A DNA stretch of 10,995 nt, from NCBI GenBank assembly GCA_030691775.1, contig JAUYDN010000260.1, forward strand, positions 1 through 10,995. Reading direction: 5' to 3'. This document shows, piece by piece, positions 1-5,855 of this stretch. Position 1 is the first letter of the stretch; every line of letters begins with the position of its first letter. A program made the translations under genes and the position numbers. Source of the DNA: Dehalococcoidia bacterium. Its GTDB lineage: Bacteria > Chloroflexota > Dehalococcoidia > Dehalococcoidales > Fen-1064. The notes under the pieces were generated by a model. The model did not search any database. It saw nothing but the letters and a program-made list of their open reading frames with translations, and was not told the origin of the DNA.

Positions 1-1
1 G

Positions 2-55
2 CTGGAGACCAAGACTGGCGGCAAGAGCGGCACGTACCGCCGGAAGAAATCATAG
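2..55 (+). CDS. C-terminal end of an unidentified protein (partial)
   Basis: The window opens inside what may be a coding region. Reading from base 2 gives a 17-residue basic tail ending in TYRRKKS and a TAG at 53-55. Most third positions are G or C, as in the neighbouring genes. Reading from base 1 gives another open frame that ends at base 60 (ending PPEEIIE), so the frame is not certain. I do not recognise the protein. Its stop lies at the left edge of the repeat element at 54-182, so the element may have supplied the stop codon. Confidence 0.35.
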   Translation: METKTGGKSGTYRRKKS

Positions 56-182
56 AATAGAATTGTAGGGTGGGTTAGTCTCGATTTATCGAATGCGTAA
101 CCCACCGAGAAAAAGCTTAATGTTATTCGGCGGGTTTCACCTGGTACATCGGGATTCTACCCACCCTATAATTGTCTATTCT
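54..182. repeat. Inverted-repeat intergenic element, REP/MITE-like
   Basis: The outer ends are imperfect inverted repeats. AGAATAGAATTGTAGGGTGG starts at 54, and the reverse complement of 157-182 begins AGAATAGACAATTATAGGGT. Inside, GGTGGGTTA (69-77) and TAACCCACC (98-106) form a perfect 9-bp hairpin stem around a 20-base loop. The phrase GTAGGGTGGGTTA...TAACCCACC is a common kind of dispersed intergenic bacterial repeat. The element has no coding capacity and no clear target-site duplication. Its right end directly abuts a GNAT tail fragment, which suggests it landed in or beside that gene. Confidence 0.6.
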
Positions 183-279
183 GCGGTCGGGGACTGGCAT
201 AGAAAACAGCGCGTCACGGGGATTACACGCAAAGCTGGGATTTCAGACGTACCGCGAGGAGTTTGAGAAGATATTTTAG
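183..279 (+). pseudogene. Remnant: C-terminal tail of a GNAT acetyltransferase
   Basis: The frame that ends with TAG at 277-279 reads IENSASRGLHAKLGFQTY and then REEFEKIF. The order N-x-x-S-x-x-L-H-x-KLGF is the typical end of GNAT N-acetyltransferases, where an Asn, a small residue and a (Y/H)xKLGF segment close the acetyl-CoA domain. The intact gene downstream has the equivalent NTSAFAFFVKLGF. No start, no RRxGxG acetyl-CoA loop and no upstream domain precede it, because the repeat element ends at 182. I read this as the 3' end of a second, destroyed acetyltransferase gene. The match is short, so chance similarity cannot be excluded. Confidence 0.5.
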
Positions 280-294
280 AGAGGAAAGGTTATA

Positions 295-834
295 GTGAAT
301 CACCTCGTAACAAAACATGGAAAATTACACATCCGCGTGTATAAAAAATCCGATATCGCTGTGTGCCGTTCCCTGTGGTCCGAACTCACGCAACATCATG
401 CCAATTTATACGGCGACAAATCTATCAGCGGCGATGATCCCGGTAGGGGGTTCGATGTTTATCTTGAACGACCAGACCGAAAGGGCACATGGATTGCCGA
501 GTTAGATGGCAAACCGGTTGGCTTTGCCGGATTGCTGTTGTTAATCGATGAGGAAGGAGTCGGTGAAATTGAGCCGGTCATTGTGACGTCGGAGTACCGT
601 CGTCAAGGGGTTGGCAGAGAGCTTGTTAAGCGCATAATGAGAGAAGCAGGAAAAGCCGGGGCGCGTTTCTTGAGTGTCCGTCCCGTGGCACGAAATACCA
701 GCGCTTTCGCGTTCTTTGTGAAACTCGGATTCGCGACTCTGGGACATCTCGACCTTTTTCAAGACCTTTCGGCATCATCTGATAGGGATTGGAAAGCGGG
801 AATCCTTATTCACGGTAAAAGGCTACGATATTAA
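295..834 (+). CDS. GNAT-family N-acetyltransferase
   Basis: A 179-residue acetyltransferase of the GNAT fold, which moves an acetyl group from acetyl-CoA to an amine; the substrate cannot be told from the sequence. A first beta strand, LHIRVYKKSD, is at residues 11-20. Motif A, the acetyl-CoA pyrophosphate loop, is EPVIVTSEYRRQGVGRELVK, with RRQGVG at 102-107. Motif B, NTSAFAFFVKLGF, is at 134-146. The length is usual for a single-domain GNAT. Translation starts at GTG 295, preceded by the ribosome-binding-like GAGAGGAAAGG (279-289). The gene stands alone, 15 bases after the end of another GNAT tail, so the locus may once have held two acetyltransferase genes. It is likely cytoplasmic: no signal peptide or membrane segment is visible. 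A role in resistance or in protein or small-molecule acetylation would be a guess. Confidence 0.85.
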   Translation: MNHLVTKHGKLHIRVYKKSDIAVCRSLWSELTQHHANLYGDKSISGDDPGRGFDVYLERPDRKGTWIAELDGKPVGFAGLLLLIDEEGVGEIEPVIVTSEYRRQGVGRELVKRIMREAGKAGARFLSVRPVARNTSAFAFFVKLGFATLGHLDLFQDLSASSDRDWKAGILIHGKRLRY

Positions 835-925
835 CTCGTAGGATAGGATAGTTTCATAGGCAATCGTAAGAGGACCCATACGTTTCAAAACATAGACTCG
901 GGACAAGGCTCATAAGAGGGGATAT

Positions 926-1288
926 ATGACCAAACCAAAAATAAATCCAGAAACCAGCAAAACAATCGAAGCATTCCACATGATGTGGGACAATTTTCCG
1001 CACGTCGTCCTGTTGTTGAAAAAGTCCCGGGAGATTGTTACCGCCAATAAGGCGGCGGGAAAATATGGATTCCTTCCCGGCAAGAAGTGTTATGAAGTGG
1101 CGGGTAAAACGGAAATCCACGCCGGCTGTAAAGCCAACGCCGCCCTGGAAGAAAATTCAGCACAGCGCTCCGTCAGGTACAACAAGGAGGCAAACCGGGT
1201 GTCGGATGCATACTGGTTGCCGGTTTCAGTAGAAAATGACCTGTATTTACACTTCACAATATATACAAACCTGCCAACTGAGGGTTAG
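926..1288 (+). CDS. Small PAS-like protein with two conserved-looking cysteines
   Basis: A 120-residue protein starting at ATG 926, with an AAGAGGGG ribosome-binding site a few bases upstream. Residues 24-58 (FPHVVLLLKKSREIVTANKA, then AGKYGFLPGKKCYE) look like the first half of a PAS domain: a short helix, beta strand, 'x-x-ANKAA' turn, then a 'G-K-K-C-Y' segment. Cys55 and Cys68 (IHAGCKA) flank a loop where PAS domains bind cofactors, so the protein may bind a metal, haem or another ligand, or sense redox state; this is inference. No kinase, HTH or GGDEF output domain is attached, so it would act alone or through a partner. The end (YLHFTIYTNL) suits the closing PAS strands. It stands alone, 91 bases after the acetyltransferase gene. 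Assignment to the PAS fold is moderately sure; the function is unknown. Confidence 0.65.
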   Translation: MTKPKINPETSKTIEAFHMMWDNFPHVVLLLKKSREIVTANKAAGKYGFLPGKKCYEVAGKTEIHAGCKANAALEENSAQRSVRYNKEANRVSDAYWLPVSVENDLYLHFTIYTNLPTEG

Positions 1289-1350
1289 TTTGCCTAATGA
1301 TAGCAGGTTGTCTGAAAATGATTTTTACTAGCATAGAGCGTTGCTTTCCT

Positions 1351-1379
1351 CTGGATACCAGCCTTCGCTGGTATGACAG
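1351..1379. repeat. Hairpin repeat, TGTCAT...ATCCAG family (copy 1)
   Basis: ATACCAGC (1355-1362) and GCTGGTAT (1367-1374) form a perfect 8-bp stem with loop CTTC, bounded by CTGG and GACAG. Read on the minus strand the unit is CTGTCAT-stem-ATCCAG. The same outer bases frame the repeats at 1429-1459, 10917-10945 and the window's right end. No gene is present between 1289 and 1548; this cluster of repeats fills that gap. Confidence 0.75.
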
Positions 1380-1383
1380 TTTT

Positions 1384-1425
1384 GGGGATGTTGAATTCCA
1401 GCTTTTGCTGGAATTCAACATCCCC
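1384..1425. repeat. Perfect 19-bp stem hairpin
   Basis: GGGGATGTTGAATTCCAGC (1384-1402) and its exact reverse complement (1407-1425) enclose a TTTT loop. The inner part, ATTCCAGC-TTTT-GCTGGAAT, is a version of the neighbouring repeat at 1351-1379 and of the truncated copy at the window end. It is therefore best read as another member of the hairpin family with longer arms, not as a terminator. There is no T-run after either arm. Confidence 0.75.
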
Positions 1426-1428
1426 GTT

Positions 1429-1459
1429 TGTCATTGTCGGGCTTGACCCGACAATCCAG
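1429..1459. repeat. Hairpin repeat, TGTCATT...AATCCAG family (copy 2)
   Basis: ATTGTCGGG (1433-1441) and CCCGACAAT (1447-1455) form a 9-bp stem around loop CTTGA. The outer bases are TGTC and CCAG. The loop CTTGA is identical to that of the copy at 10917-10945, although the stem sequence differs. Confidence 0.75.
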
Positions 1460-1489
1460 GTAATTTCGGACATCCTCAGATTCAACTGC

Positions 1490-1545
1490 GCACAGGCAGA
1501 GTTCACCCTGAATACGAATTCACCCTGAAGGGACGCCTGTGCCAC
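1490..1545. repeat. GCACAGGC/GCCTGTGC palindrome split by a 31-base insert
   Basis: GCACAGGCAG lies at 1490-1499 and GGACGCCTGTGCCAC at 1531-1545. At 1703-1728 the same two pieces are contiguous. Here they are separated by about 31 bases that contain a direct repeat, TTCACCCTGAA-TACGAA-TTCACCCTGAA (from 1502). The copy lies a few bases past the stop codon of the broken minus-strand gene at 1549. Confidence 0.65.
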
Positions 1546-1548
1546 TAT

Positions 1549-1953
1549 TTATCTTTTGCAGTGCGCGTACCATTTCCGGTATTCCGGGTGTTTCATATTA
1601 GCGCCGCGGTCGTAATAGATTTCATAAAGCTCATCTTCCGCAGTCTCCACCAGGTAGTAATTCGGTTGCGCGAACATGATGGCAGTTTGGTGGAGAAAAA
1701 CCGCACAGGCAGGGACGCCTGTGCCACCATTCGGTATGTGCCAACATGATAGCTAATGCGAATAAGTGCAGTGGCGTCTCTGCCACCACCGGTGCCGCCG
1801 TCCGGCTGATGACGGTCCGAAGCCATGGTCGTACCACTGCAGTACAACTTCGGTGACGGTGTAAGTTTTGTCTTCGAGCGTGAAGGCGGTGGGAACTTTT
1901 ATTTTCCCGCCGGTGATTACCTGGATTTCCTTACCGAGGAATTCTGGAGGCAT
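1549..1953 (-). pseudogene. Small conserved protein (DUF6504-like), interrupted
   Basis: Two parts of one protein lie in the same frame. Residues 1-60, read from ATG 1953, include GGKIKVPTAFTLEDKTYTVT, EVVLQWYDHGFG and GRRHRWWQRRH. The second part (1549-1662) reads NYYLVETAEDELYEIYYDRG and ends KWYAHCKR before TAA at 1549-1551. Together they give the beta-strand order 'P-x-x-F-x-x-x-x-x-x-Y-x-V-x-E-V-x-x-x-W ... YYLVET...YEIYYDRG' that I associate with the small DUF6504-type family. A TAG at 1753-1755 and about 110 bases of repeat-like DNA (1663-1773) separate them, including the palindrome at 1703-1728. The gene starts 14 bases after the flavoprotein stop, with GGGAAG in between, so it was probably the last gene of that operon. 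The family name is moderately sure and the interruption is well supported; the function is unknown. A truncated protein of about 66 residues could still be made. Confidence 0.65.
1703..1728. repeat. GCACAGGC-N6-GCCTGTGC palindromic repeat inside a gene
   Basis: GCACAGGC (1703-1710) and GCCTGTGC (1717-1724) form an 8-bp perfect stem with spacer AGGGAC, followed by CACC. It sits between the two homologous halves of the minus-strand gene at 1549-1953. Imperfect direct repeats flank it: ATTCGGT...AACATGAT at 1659-1680 and again at 1730-1752. These could be a duplicated insertion target. Confidence 0.6.
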
Positions 1954-1967
1954 GGGACTTCCCGGCT

Positions 1968-2612
1968 TCAGACTGGCTGGATGGTTTTCAGTCGGGTGGC
2001 GGCGGCTTCAATAACGGCGCAGGTGTCGGGGCGGTCCTCCCACCGGTGGAACATCTCCGGTCTGATGGTGAGGGAAAGGGCGGATTCACCCCGGGCACCG
2101 TATAACCCCCCGATGCGGCATTCCTGGTGGCGACCACAGCTAAAGCAGGGCGGAATCCCGGATGAATGACACACTACATCGACGATATTTACCGCAAAGG
2201 GCCTCAGTGCCCGACGGAACTGCTCGATGCCCACCTCGAAGCGCCGTCCCCCGCCGCTCAGCACCAGCACAAAGGGCTTATCTCTGATGGGAATGGTGAC
2301 GTGGCGGTAGCCGAAGAAACGCTCGATAAAGGCGAGCATGCCGGCGTTCACGGAACCGAAGTACAGCGGACTGCCCAGTACCACGGCATCGGCTTCTTTG
2401 ACCTTCTGGTAGTAGGGGAGCAGGTCATCTTCCAGCTGGCACACCTGGGGTTTGGCACAGAGGTAGACACAACCTTTACAGGCGGAGTAGTTGAGCTCCG
2501 TGAGCTTCACGAACTCACTGGGGTGACCGCTGCCATTGAGGATGGCTTTCACCAGCCGGTCGACGTTCGAATCACGGCCGCTCTGTCCCGAACTGAACCC
2601 GATGATATTCAT
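1968..2612 (-). CDS. Iron-sulfur flavoprotein / NADPH-dependent FMN reductase family
   Basis: A 214-residue flavodoxin-fold protein, expected to bind FMN and to carry electrons or reduce small acceptors in the cytoplasm of an anaerobe. The N-terminal strand and phosphate loop are MNIIGFSSGQSGRDSN. A compact cysteine motif, C45-x2-C48-x3-C52-x5-C58 (ACKGCVYLCAKPQVC), is the [4Fe-4S] signature of the Isf family. The segment VVLGSPLYFGSVNAGM (77-92) is the usual FMN-contacting loop. A second set, C148, C156, C159 and C165 (PPCFSCGRHQEC), lies near residue 155 and may bind a second cluster or metal. The start at ATG 2612 is preceded by GGAGGAG, a strong ribosome-binding site. It is 20 bases after the 119-aa gene and 14 bases before the broken gene, so the three form one operon. 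The physiological partner is unknown. Confidence 0.85.
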   Translation of the reverse strand: MNIIGFSSGQSGRDSNVDRLVKAILNGSGHPSEFVKLTELNYSACKGCVYLCAKPQVCQLEDDLLPYYQKVKEADAVVLGSPLYFGSVNAGMLAFIERFFGYRHVTIPIRDKPFVLVLSGGGRRFEVGIEQFRRALRPFAVNIVDVVCHSSGIPPCFSCGRHQECRIGGLYGARGESALSLTIRPEMFHRWEDRPDTCAVIEAAATRLKTIQPV

Positions 2613-2632
2613 ACAGTACTCCTCCGTCCGGG

Positions 2633-2992
2633 CTACCAGAAATCGACGCGGGAAATGGCTTCGCTCTTGAGGATAATCTCACGGATGGCGCTCTGGGTGG
2701 TGGTATCGGTGATAATCTCAACCTCGGTGACGGGTAAGCCCTCTTTGTTCGTCTCTGCCTGCCACCGGATGATGTAACCCGGCACTGTGGCGTACCAGTA
2801 GTTAGCGGTATTGCAGGTATTATCGGCGCCACAGGTCGTCTCGACGACAACATGCCCGGTCACATAGAACAGCTCCCGCCCTTTGTATACCATTCGCACT
2901 TCTTTTTCCGGTGTATAGTAGCCCGCGAACGCCTCTACATCCCGGTTCAGTGGAAGATGCGCGTATTTTACCGTCTTGACCTTTGTGACCAT
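2633..2992 (-). CDS. Hypothetical protein, first gene of the flavoprotein operon
   Basis: A 119-residue protein I do not recognise. The start at ATG 2992 is chosen because GAGGAAAG precedes it. A further in-frame ATG at 3043 would add 17 residues, but it lies upstream of the predicted -10 box and has no ribosome-binding site. The sequence is beta-rich, with alternating hydrophobic residues and no membrane segment or signal peptide. Notable parts are a central TTCGADNTCNTANYWYAT (about residues 72-89; its two cysteines are about seven residues apart) and VPGYIIRWQAE just after it. It may be a single-domain binding or sensing protein related to the redox flavoprotein next door, but that rests on position alone. 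The end at 2633 is 20 bases before the flavoprotein start, which implies co-transcription. Confidence 0.7.
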   Translation of the reverse strand: MVTKVKTVKYAHLPLNRDVEAFAGYYTPEKEVRMVYKGRELFYVTGHVVVETTCGADNTCNTANYWYATVPGYIIRWQAETNKEGLPVTEVEIITDTTTQSAIREIILKSEAISRVDFW

Positions 2993-3021
2993 CCTGCTTT
3001 CCTCTTCTTGATTACAGTTTA

Positions 3022-3050
3022 ATTCTAACAGGGGAAGGGGCATAACTCAA
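3022..3050 (-). promoter_or_regulatory. Predicted sigma-70 promoter for the 119-aa protein / flavoprotein operon
   Basis: On the minus strand, TTGAGT (3045-3050) and TAGAAT (3022-3027) are separated by exactly 17 bases. Transcription would begin near 3015, leaving a leader of about 23 bases that holds the GAGGAAAG site before ATG 2992. Confidence 0.6.
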
Positions 3051-3079
3051 TTGACTTTCCATGCCCGCCATACTAACAT
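3051..3079 (+). promoter_or_regulatory. Predicted sigma-70 promoter for the MBL-fold gene
   Basis: TTGACT (3051-3056) and TAACAT (3074-3079) are 17 bases apart. Transcription would begin near 3086, which rules out the ATG at 3061 and supports the start at 3115. The -35 box touches that of the opposite promoter, giving the near-palindrome ACTCAATTGACT at 3045-3056. Confidence 0.6.
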
Positions 3080-3114
3080 ACCCCTTGAATGCACTGTTTA
3101 ACGGGGAGTTAGAG

Positions 3115-4341
3115 ATGGTAGAAAGAAAAGAAGGCATTCCCCTGCAACCGGATAAACTGGATGCGGTAAAGGTCACCAGGGACATCTGGGTGGTACAGAA
3201 TAGCGTCCTCGGACAGGATGCGCACACGTCCTATACCGGCTGGGTGACTACTGCCGAAGGCGCCGTGGTCATCGACCCGGGTAATTTCCGCACCTGCCAG
3301 ATGATTAAGGACGCGGTTGCTAAAGACACGGGTAAGACGGTCCGTTATATTATCTATACCCATGCCCACGGCGACCATACGGCTGGTGCGGCGGCTTTCA
3401 CCGACCAGCGCCCCAAAGTAATTGCCCACGAAAACGTCATCCCCCGTCTCGACCGTTACACAGCGATGGAGAAGTACATCCGCCGTATCAATAGCATCCA
3501 GTTTCATTTCGATATCCCGCCGCGCCGATTCCACCACGTCTACCCCACGGATATTTACCACGATGAGTTCGAGTTTACGCTGGGCAACAAGACCTTTCGA
3601 CTTTTCCACGCTATGGGCGAGACCGATGACCATTCGTTGGTGTGGATTCCTGAGCTTAAAACCATTTTCTGCGGCGACTTACTGGAGTCTTCGTTCCCTA
3701 ACCTGGGCAACCCGTTCAAAGTCCTGCGCTACGGACGGGAATGGGCGCTGGCACTGGAAAAGGTGCTCTCGCTGGAACCGGAGTATGCCATCGGCGGGGA
3801 CATCGTTATCAGCGACCGGCAGAGATTACGAGAGGTCTGCGAGGACAACATCGAGCTGTTCCACTTCCTGGAAAACTCCGTTATCAAAGCCGCTAACGAG
3901 GGTAAAAACCTGGAGCAGATGCTCGAGGAAATACAGCTACCGCCCGACCTGTTGAACAGTCCCAACCTCAAGCAGGTCTACTCCCGCCGCGAGTTCGCCA
4001 TCTACAACATCTGGCGGCGGTATTGCGGTTACTTCGATTTTTCACCCTCCAGCCTTCTACCCCGCCCAAAGCGGGAACTGGCAGGGGTAGTGCGCGGGCT
4101 TATCGGTAAAGACGAAGCTATCCTGGACAAAGCACGGGAGCTGATACAGTCGGGTAAGCTACAACTGGCATTGGAAACGCTGGACATTATACTGAAGACC
4201 GATTACGAAAACGTACCTGCCCGCAGACTTCGGTGCGATATCCTCCTCAAGCTGGCGGCAGCGGATACCTGCCTGATGTCCCGTAACGTCTGGGTGCACT
4301 ACATGGAAGAGGACGAGCGATTCCTGGCGGTACAGAAATAA
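3115..4341 (+). CDS. MBL-fold hydrolase with alkylsulfatase-type dimerisation domain
   Basis: A metallo-beta-lactamase-fold hydrolase of 408 residues. The metal motif is THAHGDHTAG (H83, H85, D87, H88). Further active-site segments are GETDDH (168-173), CGDLL (186-190) and GGDI (227-230). Residues 290-405 read REFAIYNIWRRYCGYFDF...RARELIQSGKLQLALETLD-like, matching the helical dimerisation domain of the SdsA1/Bds1 alkylsulfatases ('YN-x-W-x-x-Y-x-G-x-F...A...G...A'). The SCP2-like C-terminal domain of full alkylsulfatases is absent, so this is a short form. The substrate might be a sulfate ester or another small ester and is unproven. ATG 3115 is chosen over ATG 3061 because GGGGAG precedes it and the predicted promoter overlaps 3061. 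No signal peptide is visible, unlike secreted alkylsulfatases. It is divergent from the flavoprotein operon. Confidence 0.75.
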   Translation: MVERKEGIPLQPDKLDAVKVTRDIWVVQNSVLGQDAHTSYTGWVTTAEGAVVIDPGNFRTCQMIKDAVAKDTGKTVRYIIYTHAHGDHTAGAAAFTDQRPKVIAHENVIPRLDRYTAMEKYIRRINSIQFHFDIPPRRFHHVYPTDIYHDEFEFTLGNKTFRLFHAMGETDDHSLVWIPELKTIFCGDLLESSFPNLGNPFKVLRYGREWALALEKVLSLEPEYAIGGDIVISDRQRLREVCEDNIELFHFLENSVIKAANEGKNLEQMLEEIQLPPDLLNSPNLKQVYSRREFAIYNIWRRYCGYFDFSPSSLLPRPKRELAGVVRGLIGKDEAILDKARELIQSGKLQLALETLDIILKTDYENVPARRLRCDILLKLAAADTCLMSRNVWVHYMEEDERFLAVQK

Positions 4342-4398
4342 CTGGCAGGCTGGTGTTTTATCGTCCGTTCAGGCTATACTTTCATAACGAGATACTTT

Positions 4399-5331
4399 AT
4401 GAAACAAGACCCTGTGCATAATGATGAATCCGTCAACTGCCTTATCGAGCTTGCTCTGAAGGAAGATATCGGCACGGGTGATATCACCACAGAAATACTG
4501 ATTCCACCGGACCTGGAAACGAGCGCCGTATTTTTGTCTAAAACCGACGGTATTGTGGCTGGGATAGACATCGCTAAAAAGGTCTTTCTCAAACTCGACC
4601 CGCAAATCAAATTCACGGTAAACATCAAAGATGGCGCGGTGATAAAACCCGGTGATAATATCGCTACGGTACGTGGCAAAGCCCGCGCCATTCTCACCGG
4701 CGAGCGCGTGGCGCTCAACTTTTTACAGAGGCTCAGCGGCACCGCCACGCTTACCGGTCAATTCGTCGCGCGCGTGCGCGATTTACCCGTCCGGATTATC
4801 GATACGCGCAAGACCACGCCCGGTTTTCGCCTGCTGGAAAAGTACGCAGTGCGCATGGGCGGCGGCCATAACCACCGTCTCAATCTTGGGGACGGCGTCC
4901 TTATTAAGGATAATCATCTCGCCCTGTTGCGGGCAAAGGGCGTATCCCTTAAAGAAGCAGTGACTGGAGCCCGCCGGAAAACACCCAAAGAGCTTAAGGT
5001 CGAGGTGGAGACGACAAATCTGGATGAGGTGCGGGAAGCGGTGGCGGCGGGGGCGGATATTATCATGTTCGACAATATGAGCCCGGAGATGATGCGGCAG
5101 GCGGTAAAACTTCTCAAGCCGGGGATAAAGAGCGAAGCCTCCGGCGGGGTGAACCTGAGGAATGTACGTGCCATTGCAGAGACAGGGGTGAATTTCATAT
5201 CCATCGGGGCGCTCACGCACTCGGCAAAGGCGCTGGATATCAGCCTGGAGTTGCAGTCTCAAAATCAATCGGCACGACGCGCGCTGACAAAGAAACCCTC
5301 TTCCGTTTCTTCAATGATAATTTCTGTATAA
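4399..5331 (+). CDS. nadC: Nicotinate-nucleotide pyrophosphorylase (carboxylating)
   Basis: NadC (quinolinate phosphoribosyltransferase) makes nicotinate mononucleotide, CO2 and pyrophosphate from quinolinate and PRPP in NAD synthesis. Diagnostic segments are all present: EDIGTGDIT (22-30), GERVALNFLQRLSGTAT (101-117), DTRKTTPGFRLLEKYA (135-150), GGGHNHRLNLGDGVLIKDNH (154-173), VEVE (201-204), MFDNM (223-227) and SIGALTH (268-274). The Arg, Lys, Glu and Asp residues in these stretches bind quinolinate and PRPP. ATG 4399 lies 57 bases after the MBL-fold gene, with only a weak ribosome-binding site; a TATACT (4375-4380) could be a -10 box. The normal family end would be near LDISLEL (residue 285). 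The last ~25 residues run antisense through the 3' end of the methyltransferase gene and look added. nadA and nadB are not in the window. Confidence 0.95.
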   Translation: MKQDPVHNDESVNCLIELALKEDIGTGDITTEILIPPDLETSAVFLSKTDGIVAGIDIAKKVFLKLDPQIKFTVNIKDGAVIKPGDNIATVRGKARAILTGERVALNFLQRLSGTATLTGQFVARVRDLPVRIIDTRKTTPGFRLLEKYAVRMGGGHNHRLNLGDGVLIKDNHLALLRAKGVSLKEAVTGARRKTPKELKVEVETTNLDEVREAVAAGADIIMFDNMSPEMMRQAVKLLKPGIKSEASGGVNLRNVRAIAETGVNFISIGALTHSAKALDISLELQSQNQSARRALTKKPSSVSSMIISV

Positions 5332-5855
5332 CCCGCCATTATCAAGAGCGCCGCCAGGTCTTCTCCTGAAGGTAAAACATCTTCATGAAGCTCCGGGACC
5401 TGTCTATGAACTCTATTGATACTATCGCGGCTCGAAGTGTGGCAGATAAAAACACGTCCGCCTTTTTTCAATACCCGCTTAATTTCCTGTAATGCCTGTA
5501 CCTTATTCTTGAAGTGGGGGAAGCTGGAGTAACATACCACGGCATCGCAGGTTCCGGACGCAACCGGGACATCTTCAGCACTTGCGCACAGGAAATCGAG
5601 CTTACCGGAAAGATTTTTTAACCGCGCTTTAGACAGCATCCTCTCGGCGATATCCAGGGCGAAGATACAACCCTCAACTCCGATTTCCCTTAAAAGGTAG
5701 GGCAAAAATACTCCCGTCCCCGTACCGATATCCAGCACGTACATCCCCGGTTTGAGACCCAGCCGGCGTGATAACCGTGCCAGCTTCCCGGCGTCCTTTT
5801 CCGCCGATTGTGCGTCCCAATTATCTGCCCGAGCGTTAAAATAATCCCTCGTCAT
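5265..5855 (-). CDS. Class I SAM-dependent methyltransferase (last gene of metal operon)
   Basis: A 196-residue methyltransferase of the type 11 / UbiE-like fold. Motif I is VLDIGTGTGVFLPYL (about 40-54), the glycine-rich SAM loop. An acidic residue after the second strand (FALDIAERM) should hold the ribose hydroxyls. The motif II region is ASAEDVPVASGTCDAVVCYS, and EIKRVLKKGGRVFI is the usual post-motif helix and strand. The methyl acceptor cannot be read from the sequence. The start ATG overlaps the permease stop (ATGA at 5852-5855), so translation is coupled and the gene belongs to the transporter operon. This suggests a role in metal handling, such as making or changing a metal-binding small molecule, or it may be a passenger. 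It overlaps nadC tail to tail by 67 bases. Confidence 0.85.
   Translation of the reverse strand: MTRDYFNARADNWDAQSAEKDAGKLARLSRRLGLKPGMYVLDIGTGTGVFLPYLLREIGVEGCIFALDIAERMLSKARLKNLSGKLDFLCASAEDVPVASGTCDAVVCYSSFPHFKNKVQALQEIKRVLKKGGRVFICHTSSRDSINRVHRQVPELHEDVLPSGEDLAALLIMAGYTEIIIEETEEGFFVSARRAD

Noticed and set aside
1384..1425. Strong hairpin as a terminator of the PAS-like gene
   Set aside because: No T-run follows either arm, and the inner sequence matches the neighbouring repeat family.
1294..1545. 83-codon minus-strand frame with the phrase VIPAKAGIQ
   Set aside because: This phrase is the usual translation of the TGTCAT...ATCCAG hairpin repeats. The frame is made of repeats and has no plausible start signal.
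1289..1728. CRISPR array
   Set aside because: The repeats are palindromes with different sequences and irregular spacing. There are no uniform repeat-spacer units.
1753..1755. In-frame TAG as a possible pyrrolysine codon
   Set aside because: The codon lies in the repeat-like insert between the two homologous halves, and nothing in the window suggests pyrrolysine machinery. An insertion with a stop is simpler.
2166..2777. 203-codon open frame on the plus strand
   Set aside because: It lies antisense to the flavoprotein gene and part of the 119-aa gene, both of which have clear motifs or ribosome-binding sites. Its own protein has no recognisable domain.
3061..3114. Upstream ATG as start of the MBL-fold gene
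   Set aside because: No ribosome-binding site precedes it, and it falls within the spacer of the predicted promoter. ATG 3115 follows GGGGAG.
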